DNA of 18,311 bases from NCBI GenBank assembly GCA_023251595.1, contig JAHEYM010000020.1, positions 1 to 18,311 on the forward strand, given 5' to 3'. Of this stretch, positions 7,914-13,603 are shown in pieces. The translations under genes were made by a program, and so were the position numbers. Numbering within the stretch: position 1 is the first letter of the stretch; every line of letters begins with the position of its first letter. The DNA is from Bacteroidota bacterium (lineage in GTDB: Bacteria; Bacteroidota; Bacteroidia; AKYH767-A; JABDAW01). Under the pieces are notes generated by a model. It was not told the origin of the DNA. It saw nothing but the letters and a program-made list of their open reading frames with translations, and made no database searches.

Positions 7914-8036
7914 TTATGAGTTATGAACTATGAGCTATGAGTTCTTAGAACAAATATTCATGGTTACTGATCGAAGATCTATTTACAATATAATTATATT
8001 TGCGGAACAACATCAACTCATAGCTCATAGCTCATA
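7914..8036. repeat. Long inverted repeat of the TATGAGCTATGAG type flanking the HIT promoter
   Basis: The 22-base segment at 7922-7943 is the reverse complement of 8015-8036 with a single mismatch (21/22). Each arm is itself made of degenerate tandem units of TATGAGC. The 71-base spacer holds the putative HIT promoter box. Such units occur widely in Bacteroidota intergenic DNA as far as I recall. The arms could form a long hairpin in any transcript crossing them. Confidence 0.75.
7995..8002 (+). promoter_or_regulatory. -7 box of the HIT-family gene
   Basis: TATATTTG is a perfect match to TAnnTTTG and lies 45 bases before the ATG at 8048. No TTG is present 17-23 bases upstream, so only half of the promoter pattern is visible. 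Transcription from here would include the right arm of the inverted repeat in the leader. Confidence 0.4.
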
Positions 8037-8047
8037 CTTACATCGCC

Positions 8048-8452
8048 ATGTCCACAATATTCTCAAAGATCATTGCCGGTGAAATTCCTTGTCATAAGAT
8101 TGCGGAAGATGAAAACTTTTTCGCTTTTCTTGATATATTTCCTCTCGTGATGGGACACACACTTGTCATCCCCAAAAAAGAAGTTGATTATATATTTAAT
8201 CTGGATGATGAGACTTACAAAGGGTTGTGGCTATTCGCAAAGAAAGTTGCTCCTGCAATCGAAAAAGCAGTTCCCTGCAAACGGATTGGTATTGCGGTGA
8301 TCGGATTGGAAGTTCCACACGCACATATACATCTGGTTCCGCTTAATCGTATTGGAGACATCAATTTTACTGCTCCGAAATTAACCCCTTCTAACGAAGA
8401 GCTCTTTGCAGTTGGAGAAAAGATCAGAAAAGAATTAACAATGAACAATTAA
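8048..8452 (+). CDS. HIT-family nucleotide hydrolase/transferase
   Basis: HIT proteins cleave or transfer nucleoside phosphates (for example AMP from adenosine phosphoramidate or aminoacyl-AMP). The 134-residue length is typical of the Hint-like branch. The N-terminal motif IFSKIIAGEIPCHKIAEDE, the segment FPLVMGHTLVIPKKE (31-45) and the histidine triad HAHIHLV at residues 91-97 are all present, with H93 the expected nucleophile. It is preceded by a -7 box and an inverted repeat and seems monocistronic. The last codons, encoding TMNN and the TAA, lie in an AACAATTAA-type repeat, so the original C-terminus may have been altered by it. Physiological substrate is unknown. Confidence 0.95.
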   Translation: MSTIFSKIIAGEIPCHKIAEDENFFAFLDIFPLVMGHTLVIPKKEVDYIFNLDDETYKGLWLFAKKVAPAIEKAVPCKRIGIAVIGLEVPHAHIHLVPLNRIGDINFTAPKLTPSNEELFAVGEKIRKELTMNN

Positions 8453-8466
8453 TAATTAACAATTAT
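8437..8466. repeat. AACAATTAA-type repeat overlapping the 3' end of the HIT gene
   Basis: Degenerate units of AACAATTAA follow each other from about 8437 to 8466 (ACAATGAACAATTAA, then AATTAACAATTA). The first part lies within the coding frame and supplies the final residues and stop codon of the HIT gene. This unit type is familiar from Bacteroidota intergenic DNA. Confidence 0.55.
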
Positions 8467-8470
8467 TTCT

Positions 8471-8500
8471 CCCTTCCCTTTTTGGGGAAGGGTCGGGGAT
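8471..8500. repeat. Partial copy of the CCCTTCTCCC/GGGAGAAGGG hairpin repeat
   Basis: CCCTTCCC (8471-8478) pairs with GGGAAGGG (8485-8492) and is followed by TCGGGGATGGG. The right half matches the same segment of the two longer copies in this window (GGGTCGGGGATGAGG after a hairpin at 11696-11717 and at 13677-13700). It appears to be a truncated member of that family, between the convergent HIT and ruvC genes. Confidence 0.65.
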
Positions 8501-8525
8501 GGGATCAAAGATGCTGAGGGTCAGA

Positions 8526-9092
8526 TCAATTCACCTTTCTCCCCGGGTTCGCATCAATAAACGCTTTCCATCCTGAGAATTTCTGATCATCTGCTCCTTC
8601 TTTTTTATTTTGAAAAAAGTGACAAACCGCAACAGCCAATCCGTCGGTTGCATCCAATAATTTCGGAACTTCTTTAAATTCAAAAAGACTTTTTAACATT
8701 CCGGCTACCTGTTCTTTCGAGGCATTTCCATTTCCGGTAATAGATTGTTTCACTTTCTTGGGTGAATATTCCACTACGGGTATTCCACGACTCAAAGCCG
8801 CTGCCATCGCGACTCCCTGAGCACGTCCCAACTTCAGCATGGACTGAACATTCTTCCCGAAAAAAGGAGCTTCGATTGCAAATTAATCGGGTTTATGTTT
8901 ATCAATTATTTCGAGAACTTTAGAGAAAATGCTTTGTAATTTTAATGCGTGTCCTTTTAATTTCGAGAGATGGATTACGTCGAGTTCGATTAAATGTAAT
9001 TTTTTTCCTCTTGCTATAATTAATCCGTACCCAAGAATATTTGTTCCCGGATCTATACCTAAAATAATCCGTTCATTTTCTTTTTGATTCAT
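8526..9092 (-). pseudogene. ruvC: ruvC, Holliday junction resolvase, interrupted by an in-frame TAA
   Basis: RuvC cuts Holliday junctions with RuvAB during recombinational repair. The frame runs from the ATG at 9092 through 188 codons with no indel, but codon 70 (8883-8885) is TAA. Upstream are IILGIDPGTNILGYGLI with catalytic Asp14 and a normal beta-strand region to KPD. Directly after the stop the family sequence continues in the same frame: FAIEAPFFGKNVQSM with catalytic Glu74, LGRAQGVAMAAALS, then DATD with Asp147 and Asp150. All four catalytic acids are therefore encoded and the total length is normal. Without readthrough the N-terminal piece is 69 residues and lacks three of them; an internal ATG at 8840 would give a 104-residue C-terminal piece lacking Asp14 and Glu74. 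The family places Tyr or Glu at this position, so TAT/TAC to TAA or GAA to TAA is a single change. A sequence error or a very recent mutation is likely. Confidence 0.93.
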
Positions 9093-9118
9093 CGGTTAAA
9101 ATACATTTTTAAAATAGA

Positions 9119-9155
9119 ACACTGATGACACTGATTGAACAGATAAAAACGGATT
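9119..9155. repeat. ACACTGATGACACTGATT-type intergenic repeat
   Basis: Two near copies of ACACTGAT at 9119-9126 and 9128-9135 are followed by GAACAGATAAAAACGGATTT, filling the gap between ruvC and the next minus-strand gene up to its stop codon. This wording resembles a repeat common in Bacteroidota intergenic regions, from memory only. Confidence 0.5.
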
Positions 9156-10178
9156 TTATTTGTAAAATTCATATTCAAAATTTGCATACATCTCAATTTT
9201 ACCATTTATATATTGAATTCTTTTACGGAGCAATCCCTGTTCAAAAGTCATAATATTACGTGCAGTTACTACTCCATTTAATTCAAGTGTCTTATGATCA
9301 AGAACATCTCCCTCTAACTCTGTGGATTTATATTCGATTTCATTTCCCGCGCTGTCGTATGTATATTCATATTTAACTTCTCTTTTTTTGTTCCCATTTA
9401 ATGAGTTATAATATATATTTTTGCCCCGTTTATTAAATTCATATAGTTCTGTATTTGAAATTTTTCCGTCTTTATTGAAATGAACTGACTTAGAAAGGAA
9501 ATTGTTTTTGTTAAAACTCATAATGACTTGCTCATTCATATCCTTCATAAAGTTAATTTGATAGTTTGTCGTCAGTTCAAGTTTGATTCCTCCTGTGTCG
9601 GTCAGGTATTTATAATTCGATTGAATATATTCTTTCCCGTTTTGATACTCCACTTCTTTCACCAATTTTCCCTCCGAATTGTATTCCAATTTCTTCATAA
9701 GTTCACAACAAGATTCCGGAAAACCTCTTAAATATTCTATTAAATGACCTTCTTTATCGTATTTATATCTTAAAGTGATATACTTGGGATCGTCATTCAG
9801 TTGGGTATATTCAGTTTCGAGCTCATTCAATTTATTATAGTAATAATAAGTTGACCAGGGCGTTCCAGCGACAAAAGAAACTTCTTTATCTTTTCTACCT
9901 AAATCATCATAATAGATTTTCGAAAGTACTATACAATTATTGCAATTTTCATCACATTTCTTATGTGTTCTGATTTTCACATGTTTTGTGAGCATCAATG
10001 TGTCAACCGTATACTCGCTCTCGCCAAATTGTCCTAAAGCTATGTTGGTGCTTACAAAAAGAAATGTTTGAATGAGGCTGAGTAAAAACAATTTTCCAGC
10101 AAAGCCGCAAAGGCGCAAAGAAATAACACTCGGATTACAAACTCTTGGCGTCTTTGCGTCTTCGCGGGATGAATTCAT
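9156..10178 (-). CDS. Secreted protein with YD/RHS-like repeats; N-terminus contains a DNA repeat
   Basis: No specific family is recognised. The 340-residue product has many YxYDxxGxxxE-type units: YYDDLGRKDKE, YKYDKEGHLIEY, LEYNSEGKLVKEVEYQNGKE, FNKDGKISNTELYEFNKRGK and YTYDSAGNEIEYKS. They resemble YD repeats of RHS proteins or the YwqK-like repeats, which form extended beta structures. Residues 30-50 (LFLLSLIQTFLFVSTNIALGQ) form a signal-peptide core, so the protein is probably exported. Residues about 5-27 are encoded by an interspersed repeat, placing 29 residues before the hydrophobic core. The ATG at 10178 is the only ATG available; a TTG at 10091 (residue 30) is an alternative that removes the repeat but leaves no basic N-region. 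A cysteine cluster CDENCNNC lies just after the signal region. Function unknown. Confidence 0.8.
   Translation of the reverse strand: MNSSREDAKTPRVCNPSVISLRLCGFAGKLFLLSLIQTFLFVSTNIALGQFGESEYTVDTLMLTKHVKIRTHKKCDENCNNCIVLSKIYYDDLGRKDKEVSFVAGTPWSTYYYYNKLNELETEYTQLNDDPKYITLRYKYDKEGHLIEYLRGFPESCCELMKKLEYNSEGKLVKEVEYQNGKEYIQSNYKYLTDTGGIKLELTTNYQINFMKDMNEQVIMSFNKNNFLSKSVHFNKDGKISNTELYEFNKRGKNIYYNSLNGNKKREVKYEYTYDSAGNEIEYKSTELEGDVLDHKTLELNGVVTARNIMTFEQGLLRKRIQYINGKIEMYANFEYEFYK
10099..10165. repeat. GCAAAGACGC-type interspersed inverted repeat within a coding N-terminus
   Basis: The left arm at 10099-10120 (with CCGCAAAGGCGCAAAG) and the right arm at 10144-10165 (with TTGGCGTCTTTGCGTC) are inverted copies matching at 18 of 22 positions, separated by 23 bases. 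The sequence is like the aagccgcaaaggcgcaaag repeats often seen in Bacteroidota and other genomes. It lies in frame inside the minus-strand gene 9156-10178. Confidence 0.75.
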
Positions 10179-10186
10179 TTTTTGTC

Positions 10187-10207
10187 TTTTTAGTCAGCTA
10201 CTAAAAA
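10187..10207. repeat. AT-rich 8-bp inverted repeat downstream of asnS
   Basis: TTTTTAGT (10187-10194) and ACTAAAAA (10200-10207) are perfect inverted copies with a 5-base loop. On the minus strand it follows the asnS stop by about 20 bases, so it could act in 3' end formation, but the stem is AT-rich and no strong T-run follows. Confidence 0.35.
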
Positions 10208-10225
10208 CAGAGAGCGGAAGTTCGA

Positions 10226-11611
10226 TTAAAACTCCGAGTTCTTTGGAGTTCTTGGGAATGGAATTACATCGCGGATATTACTCATGCCGGTTACGAATTG
10301 CACTAATCGTTCGAAACCGAGACCGAAGCCGGAATGGGGACAGGCACCGAATTTCCGGGTATCAAGATACCACCAGAAATCAGCTTCTTTTAATCCCATT
10401 TCACGAATGCGATTTAATAATTTATCGTAATTATCTTCACGTTGTGAGCCGCCGATTATTTCACCAATACCCGGGAAGAGAACATCCATCGCTTTCACCG
10501 TTTTTCCATCTTCACTCTGCTTCATATAAAAAGCTTTTATGTCTTTCGGATAGTGAGTTAGAATGACAGGTTTATGAAAATGTTGTTCAACCAAATATCT
10601 TTCATGTTCCGATTGCAGATCAGATCCCCATTTTACAGGAAATTCAAATTTCTTCTCACTCGCAGTCAGAATATCAATCGCTTCAGTATATGTAAGTCGC
10701 TGAAATTTTTCCGATACAATTAAATCGAGACGATTTTTTAATTCGGCATCATATAATTTTGAAAGAAATGCAATGTCATCGGCACAATGTTCGAGCGCAT
10801 GACCAATCACCGTTTTCAAAAAATCTTCTGCGAGATTCATATTATCTTCCAACTCGTAAAAAGCCATCTCGGGTTCAATCATCCAGAACTCAGCAAGGTG
10901 ACGGGGTGTATTTGAATTCTCGGCACGGAAGGTGGGTCCAAATGTATATATAAGAGACAAAGCCATCGCAGCCAATTCACCTTCAAGCTGACCTGAAACA
11001 GTGAGATGCGTTTCTTTACCGAAAAAATCCTGCTGAAAATCGATTGCTCCTTCCGGATTTTTCGGAACATTATTTAAATCCAATGTAGTGACCGCAAACA
11101 TTTCACCCGCACCTTCACAATCAGAACCTGTAATAATCGGTGTATGAATATTATAGAATCCGCGATCATTAAAATATTTATGTATTGCAAAAGCGAGTGC
11201 ATGACGAATACGCAATACTGATCCGAACGTATTTGTTCGCGGACGCAAGTGTGCTATCTCACGCAGGAATTCGAGTGTGTGTCCCTTTTTCTGCAGAGGA
11301 TATGTTTCGTCAGAACATCCGTAGATTTCGATATTCTTTGCCTGAATTTCTGCCAATTGTCCCGCACCCGGACTCTTCACCAAAATTCCGGTTACACTTA
11401 TACAAGCGCCAGTTGTAATATTCTTGATTGTCTGTTCATCGAATGCTGCCAACTCCGCAACAATTTGCAAAGAATTAATTGTGGAACCATCATTCAATTC
11501 TATAAATGCAAGATTTTTATTTCCACGACGGGTACGCACCCAGCCTTTCGCTGTTACCTCACGATCGAATTCGGTTGATGCAAGTAATTCTTTGATGTAA
11601 ATATGGTTCAT
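10226..11611 (-). CDS. asnS: Asparaginyl-tRNA synthetase
   Basis: This class II synthetase attaches asparagine to tRNA-Asn in the cytoplasm. From the ATG at 11611 it is 461 residues. An anticodon-binding OB-fold comes first (about 17-100, with GWVRTRRGNKNLAFIELNDGS), then the catalytic domain. Motif 2 is FGPTFRAENSNTPRHLAEF (224-242) and motif 3 is GFGLGFERLVQF (428-439). GEIIGGSQRED (383-393) is another conserved active-site segment; the C-terminal RDVIPFPRTP is typical of AsnRS. The open frame extends upstream to 11677, but those 22 extra residues are translated from the repeat and leader, and residues MNHIYIKELL from 11611 match the family start. The gene lies after trpS on the same strand with a MITE-like element between them. 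No irregularity in the enzyme itself. Confidence 0.97.
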   Translation of the reverse strand: MNHIYIKELLASTEFDREVTAKGWVRTRRGNKNLAFIELNDGSTINSLQIVAELAAFDEQTIKNITTGACISVTGILVKSPGAGQLAEIQAKNIEIYGCSDETYPLQKKGHTLEFLREIAHLRPRTNTFGSVLRIRHALAFAIHKYFNDRGFYNIHTPIITGSDCEGAGEMFAVTTLDLNNVPKNPEGAIDFQQDFFGKETHLTVSGQLEGELAAMALSLIYTFGPTFRAENSNTPRHLAEFWMIEPEMAFYELEDNMNLAEDFLKTVIGHALEHCADDIAFLSKLYDAELKNRLDLIVSEKFQRLTYTEAIDILTASEKKFEFPVKWGSDLQSEHERYLVEQHFHKPVILTHYPKDIKAFYMKQSEDGKTVKAMDVLFPGIGEIIGGSQREDNYDKLLNRIREMGLKEADFWWYLDTRKFGACPHSGFGLGFERLVQFVTGMSNIRDVIPFPRTPKNSEF

Positions 11612-11654
11612 ATTAATATATTGACGTTTGCTATTTAATTCACAGTTGCCAACC

Positions 11655-11748
11655 CTCACCCTTGATCCCTCTCCCAAGGGAGAGGGAAATTCACTCCCTT
11701 CTCTCTTGGGAGAAGGGTCGGGGATGAGGGAATGGAATCAAGGGTGAG
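11655..11748. mobile_element. MITE-like element, copy with 15-bp terminal inverted repeats, between asnS and trpS
   Basis: CTCACCCTTGATCCC at 11655-11669 is the inverse of GGAATCAAGGGTGAG at 11734-11748 with one mismatch (the outer 11 bp are perfect). Inside are two hairpins: CCCTCTCCC/GGGAGAGGG at 11667-11686 and CCCTTCTC/GAGAAGGG at 11696-11717, followed by GGGTCGGGGATGAGGG. It carries no coding capacity. The family resembles the CCCTCTCCC/GGGAGAGGG palindromic repeats seen in many bacterial genomes. It ends two bases before the trpS stop codon. Confidence 0.7.
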
Positions 11749-11750
11749 TG

Positions 11751-12746
11751 TCAGAATTTTCTGAATCCGATCATTTCACGAACCTCACCCACAGTTTTAC
11801 CTGCGCTTTCTTTTGCTTTTTCTGCACCTTTTTTAACGACTTTATTTATATATATATCATCTTTAGCTAATTCAAGTATTCTTTCACGAATTGGATAAAT
11901 AAATGCGATCATATCTTCAGCCAATTGTTTTTTCATATCACCATAACGCATTTTCATTGAATTATATAAATCATCAAAATGTGCAACGGTCTCTTCCGTA
12001 GAAACTGTTTTCATCAAAGTGAAAAGATTTTCAATCACTTCAGGTTTTTGTTGATTTATTTCTTTCGGACCTTCATCTGTCATCGCCTTCATCACTTTTT
12101 TACGAATGACTTCAGGTGAATCTGCCAACATAACTGCATTTCCTTCTGCTTCCGATTTTCCCATTTTCCCGGAACCATCGAGTCCGGGAATTTTGACCAA
12201 CTCAGTTCCGAAATTATATGCGACAGGTTCAGGAAAATACTCCTGATTATACATCCGATTGAACCGGTTCGCGAAGGTGCGTGTCATCTCAAGATGTTGT
12301 TCCTGATCTTTTCCTACCGGAACATAATCGGCTTTATGAATAAGAATATCCGCAGCCATTAAAACAGGGTAAGTGAGAAGTCCCGCGTTAATGTTACCCG
12401 GATGCTTTCTGATCTTTTCTTTAAATGATGTGCAACGTTCCAACTCGCCCATATAAGCATTCATGTTGAGGAGAAGGTATAATTCCGCCGTTTCCGGTAA
12501 ATCGGATTGGATGTAAATCGTCGATTTCTCCGGATCAATTCCACAAGCAAGATATTCGACCAAAACCTGACGGACATTCGCATGCAAATCGGCGGGTGTG
12601 GGATGTGTAGTGAGGGAATGATAATCCGCAATAAAGAAAAAACAGCGTTCCTGTTCCTGCATGCGCAGAAAATTTTTAATTGCTCCGAAATAATTGCCCA
12701 GATGCAGGTTTCCTGTCGATCTGATACCGCTAACCACTGTTTTCAC
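11751..12746 (-). CDS. trpS: Tryptophanyl-tRNA synthetase
   Basis: This class I synthetase charges tRNA-Trp. I place the start at the GTG at 12746, which gives 331 residues (the family is usually about 325-335) and the standard opening MKTVVSGIRSTGNLHLGN. The HIGH-type motif is HLGN at 15-18, and the KMSKS-type motif is KMGKS at 194-198 preceded by IPGLDGSG. GKDQEQHLEMTR (145-156) is also conserved. The open frame reaches an ATG at 12839, but the extra 31 residues overlap the divergent acyltransferase start and have no family match. A TATTTTCG box ends five bases before the GTG, so the transcript may begin almost at the start codon. It precedes asnS on the same strand. Confidence 0.95.
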   Translation of the reverse strand: MKTVVSGIRSTGNLHLGNYFGAIKNFLRMQEQERCFFFIADYHSLTTHPTPADLHANVRQVLVEYLACGIDPEKSTIYIQSDLPETAELYLLLNMNAYMGELERCTSFKEKIRKHPGNINAGLLTYPVLMAADILIHKADYVPVGKDQEQHLEMTRTFANRFNRMYNQEYFPEPVAYNFGTELVKIPGLDGSGKMGKSEAEGNAVMLADSPEVIRKKVMKAMTDEGPKEINQQKPEVIENLFTLMKTVSTEETVAHFDDLYNSMKMRYGDMKKQLAEDMIAFIYPIRERILELAKDDIYINKVVKKGAEKAKESAGKTVGEVREMIGFRKF

Positions 12747-12751
12747 AAGGC

Positions 12752-12759
12752 CGAAAATA
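12752..12759 (-). promoter_or_regulatory. -7-like box immediately before trpS
   Basis: On the minus strand TATTTTCG (one change from TAnnTTTG) ends five bases before the GTG start. No TTG lies at the expected distance upstream. If active, the mRNA would have almost no leader. Confidence 0.3.
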
Positions 12760-12823
12760 GCTAAAATATTTCTTATCGAGGCGGTATATATGAACAGGTC
12801 ATTCATTTTAGGCAATTGATTCG

Positions 12824-12831
12824 CATCTTTG
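12824..12831 (+). promoter_or_regulatory. -7-like box immediately before the acyltransferase gene
   Basis: CATCTTTG differs from TAnnTTTG at the first base and ends six bases before the ATG at 12838. It lies in the 91-base gap between the divergent trpS and acyltransferase genes. No -33 element is visible. Confidence 0.28.
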
Positions 12832-12837
12832 CATCTC

Positions 12838-13602
12838 ATGAGCGGAAGAAAAAGCGGGTATCAGGTTGTCAGAAGATTCAGGAAAGTATGGCGTTTCCTG
12901 TTCTACTTCAACTGGGTATTGACGTTTCTGATCCTCTATCCGTTATTTTTTATTCTTCTTCAAAAACGATCGTGGTGGCCGGTACTTTTCAAACTCATGC
13001 GATTTTGGGCAAAAACGATTCTGTTTAATGTGGGCGTTGGTTATCGGGTACGATACGAAGCCATGTTGCAAAAAGGTAAGACCTATGTCATTTGTGCAAA
13101 TCATACTTCCTATATAGATACTCCGCTAACATATCTAGCAGTTCCCTACTATTTTCATTTTATGGGGAAGGCAGAACTGACTAAAATTCCATTGTTTCGA
13201 ATCTTTTTTCAGAAGATGAATATTCCGGTCGATCGTTCGAGTATCACTGCTTCTCACAAAGCATTTTTACGCGCAGCATCCGATCTTGAACAGGGAATAA
13301 GCATCGCGATTTTCCCGGAAGGAACTATTCACGATAACGCGCCTAAACTCAATCGTTTTAAAAACGGTCCGTTTCGTTTGGCGATTGATAAAAAGGTGGC
13401 AATTCTGCCGATTACTTTTATGAATAACTGGGAAGTTTTACCCGAAGGAAGAAAATCGAAAAACGGTGGAAGACCTGGTATGTTGAATATTATTGTACAT
13501 AAACCAATCGAAACGGAAAATCTGAAATTATCAGATCTGGAAAGTTTGAAAAATCAGGTTTTTGATACTATTGATAAGACGTTGAGGGAGAGTTCCAATT
13601 AA
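12838..13602 (+). CDS. PlsC-like 1-acyl-sn-glycerol-3-phosphate acyltransferase
   Basis: Members of this family transfer an acyl chain to lysophosphatidic acid at the cytoplasmic membrane, the second acylation of phospholipid synthesis. From the ATG at 12838 the protein has 254 residues. A membrane segment lies at about 20-41. The HX4D catalytic motif is NHTSYID (88-94), and the second block is FPEGTI (159-164), with FKNGPFRLAI (174-183) and ILPITF (189-194) also conserved. A TTG at 12829 would add three residues and is less likely. The gene is divergent from trpS, and its stop is separated by one base from the next ATG, so the two are probably translated together. Related acyltransferases of lipid A or ornithine-lipid pathways share the motifs, so exact substrate is not fixed. 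Confidence 0.92.
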   Translation: MSGRKSGYQVVRRFRKVWRFLFYFNWVLTFLILYPLFFILLQKRSWWPVLFKLMRFWAKTILFNVGVGYRVRYEAMLQKGKTYVICANHTSYIDTPLTYLAVPYYFHFMGKAELTKIPLFRIFFQKMNIPVDRSSITASHKAFLRAASDLEQGISIAIFPEGTIHDNAPKLNRFKNGPFRLAIDKKVAILPITFMNNWEVLPEGRKSKNGGRPGMLNIIVHKPIETENLKLSDLESLKNQVFDTIDKTLRESSN

Positions 13603-13603
13603 G

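Noticed and set aside
8883..8885. Reassigned TAA codon or programmed readthrough in ruvC as the explanation
   Set aside because: TAA ends many other genes here, such as rplU, rpmA and the acyltransferase, and no readthrough context or structure is evident. A mutation or sequence error is simpler.
9528..9731. Plus-strand frame opposite the YD-like gene
   Set aside because: Composition is that of an antisense shadow and the minus-strand frame is long with clear repeats.
11612..11677. Upstream extension of asnS by 22 residues
   Set aside because: The extra residues are translated from the MITE-like repeat and the leader; the conserved protein starts at the ATG at 11611.
12747..12839. Upstream extension of trpS to the ATG at 12839
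   Set aside because: The 31 added residues overlap the divergent acyltransferase start and promoter region and match nothing in the family, whereas the GTG at 12746 gives the standard N-terminus.
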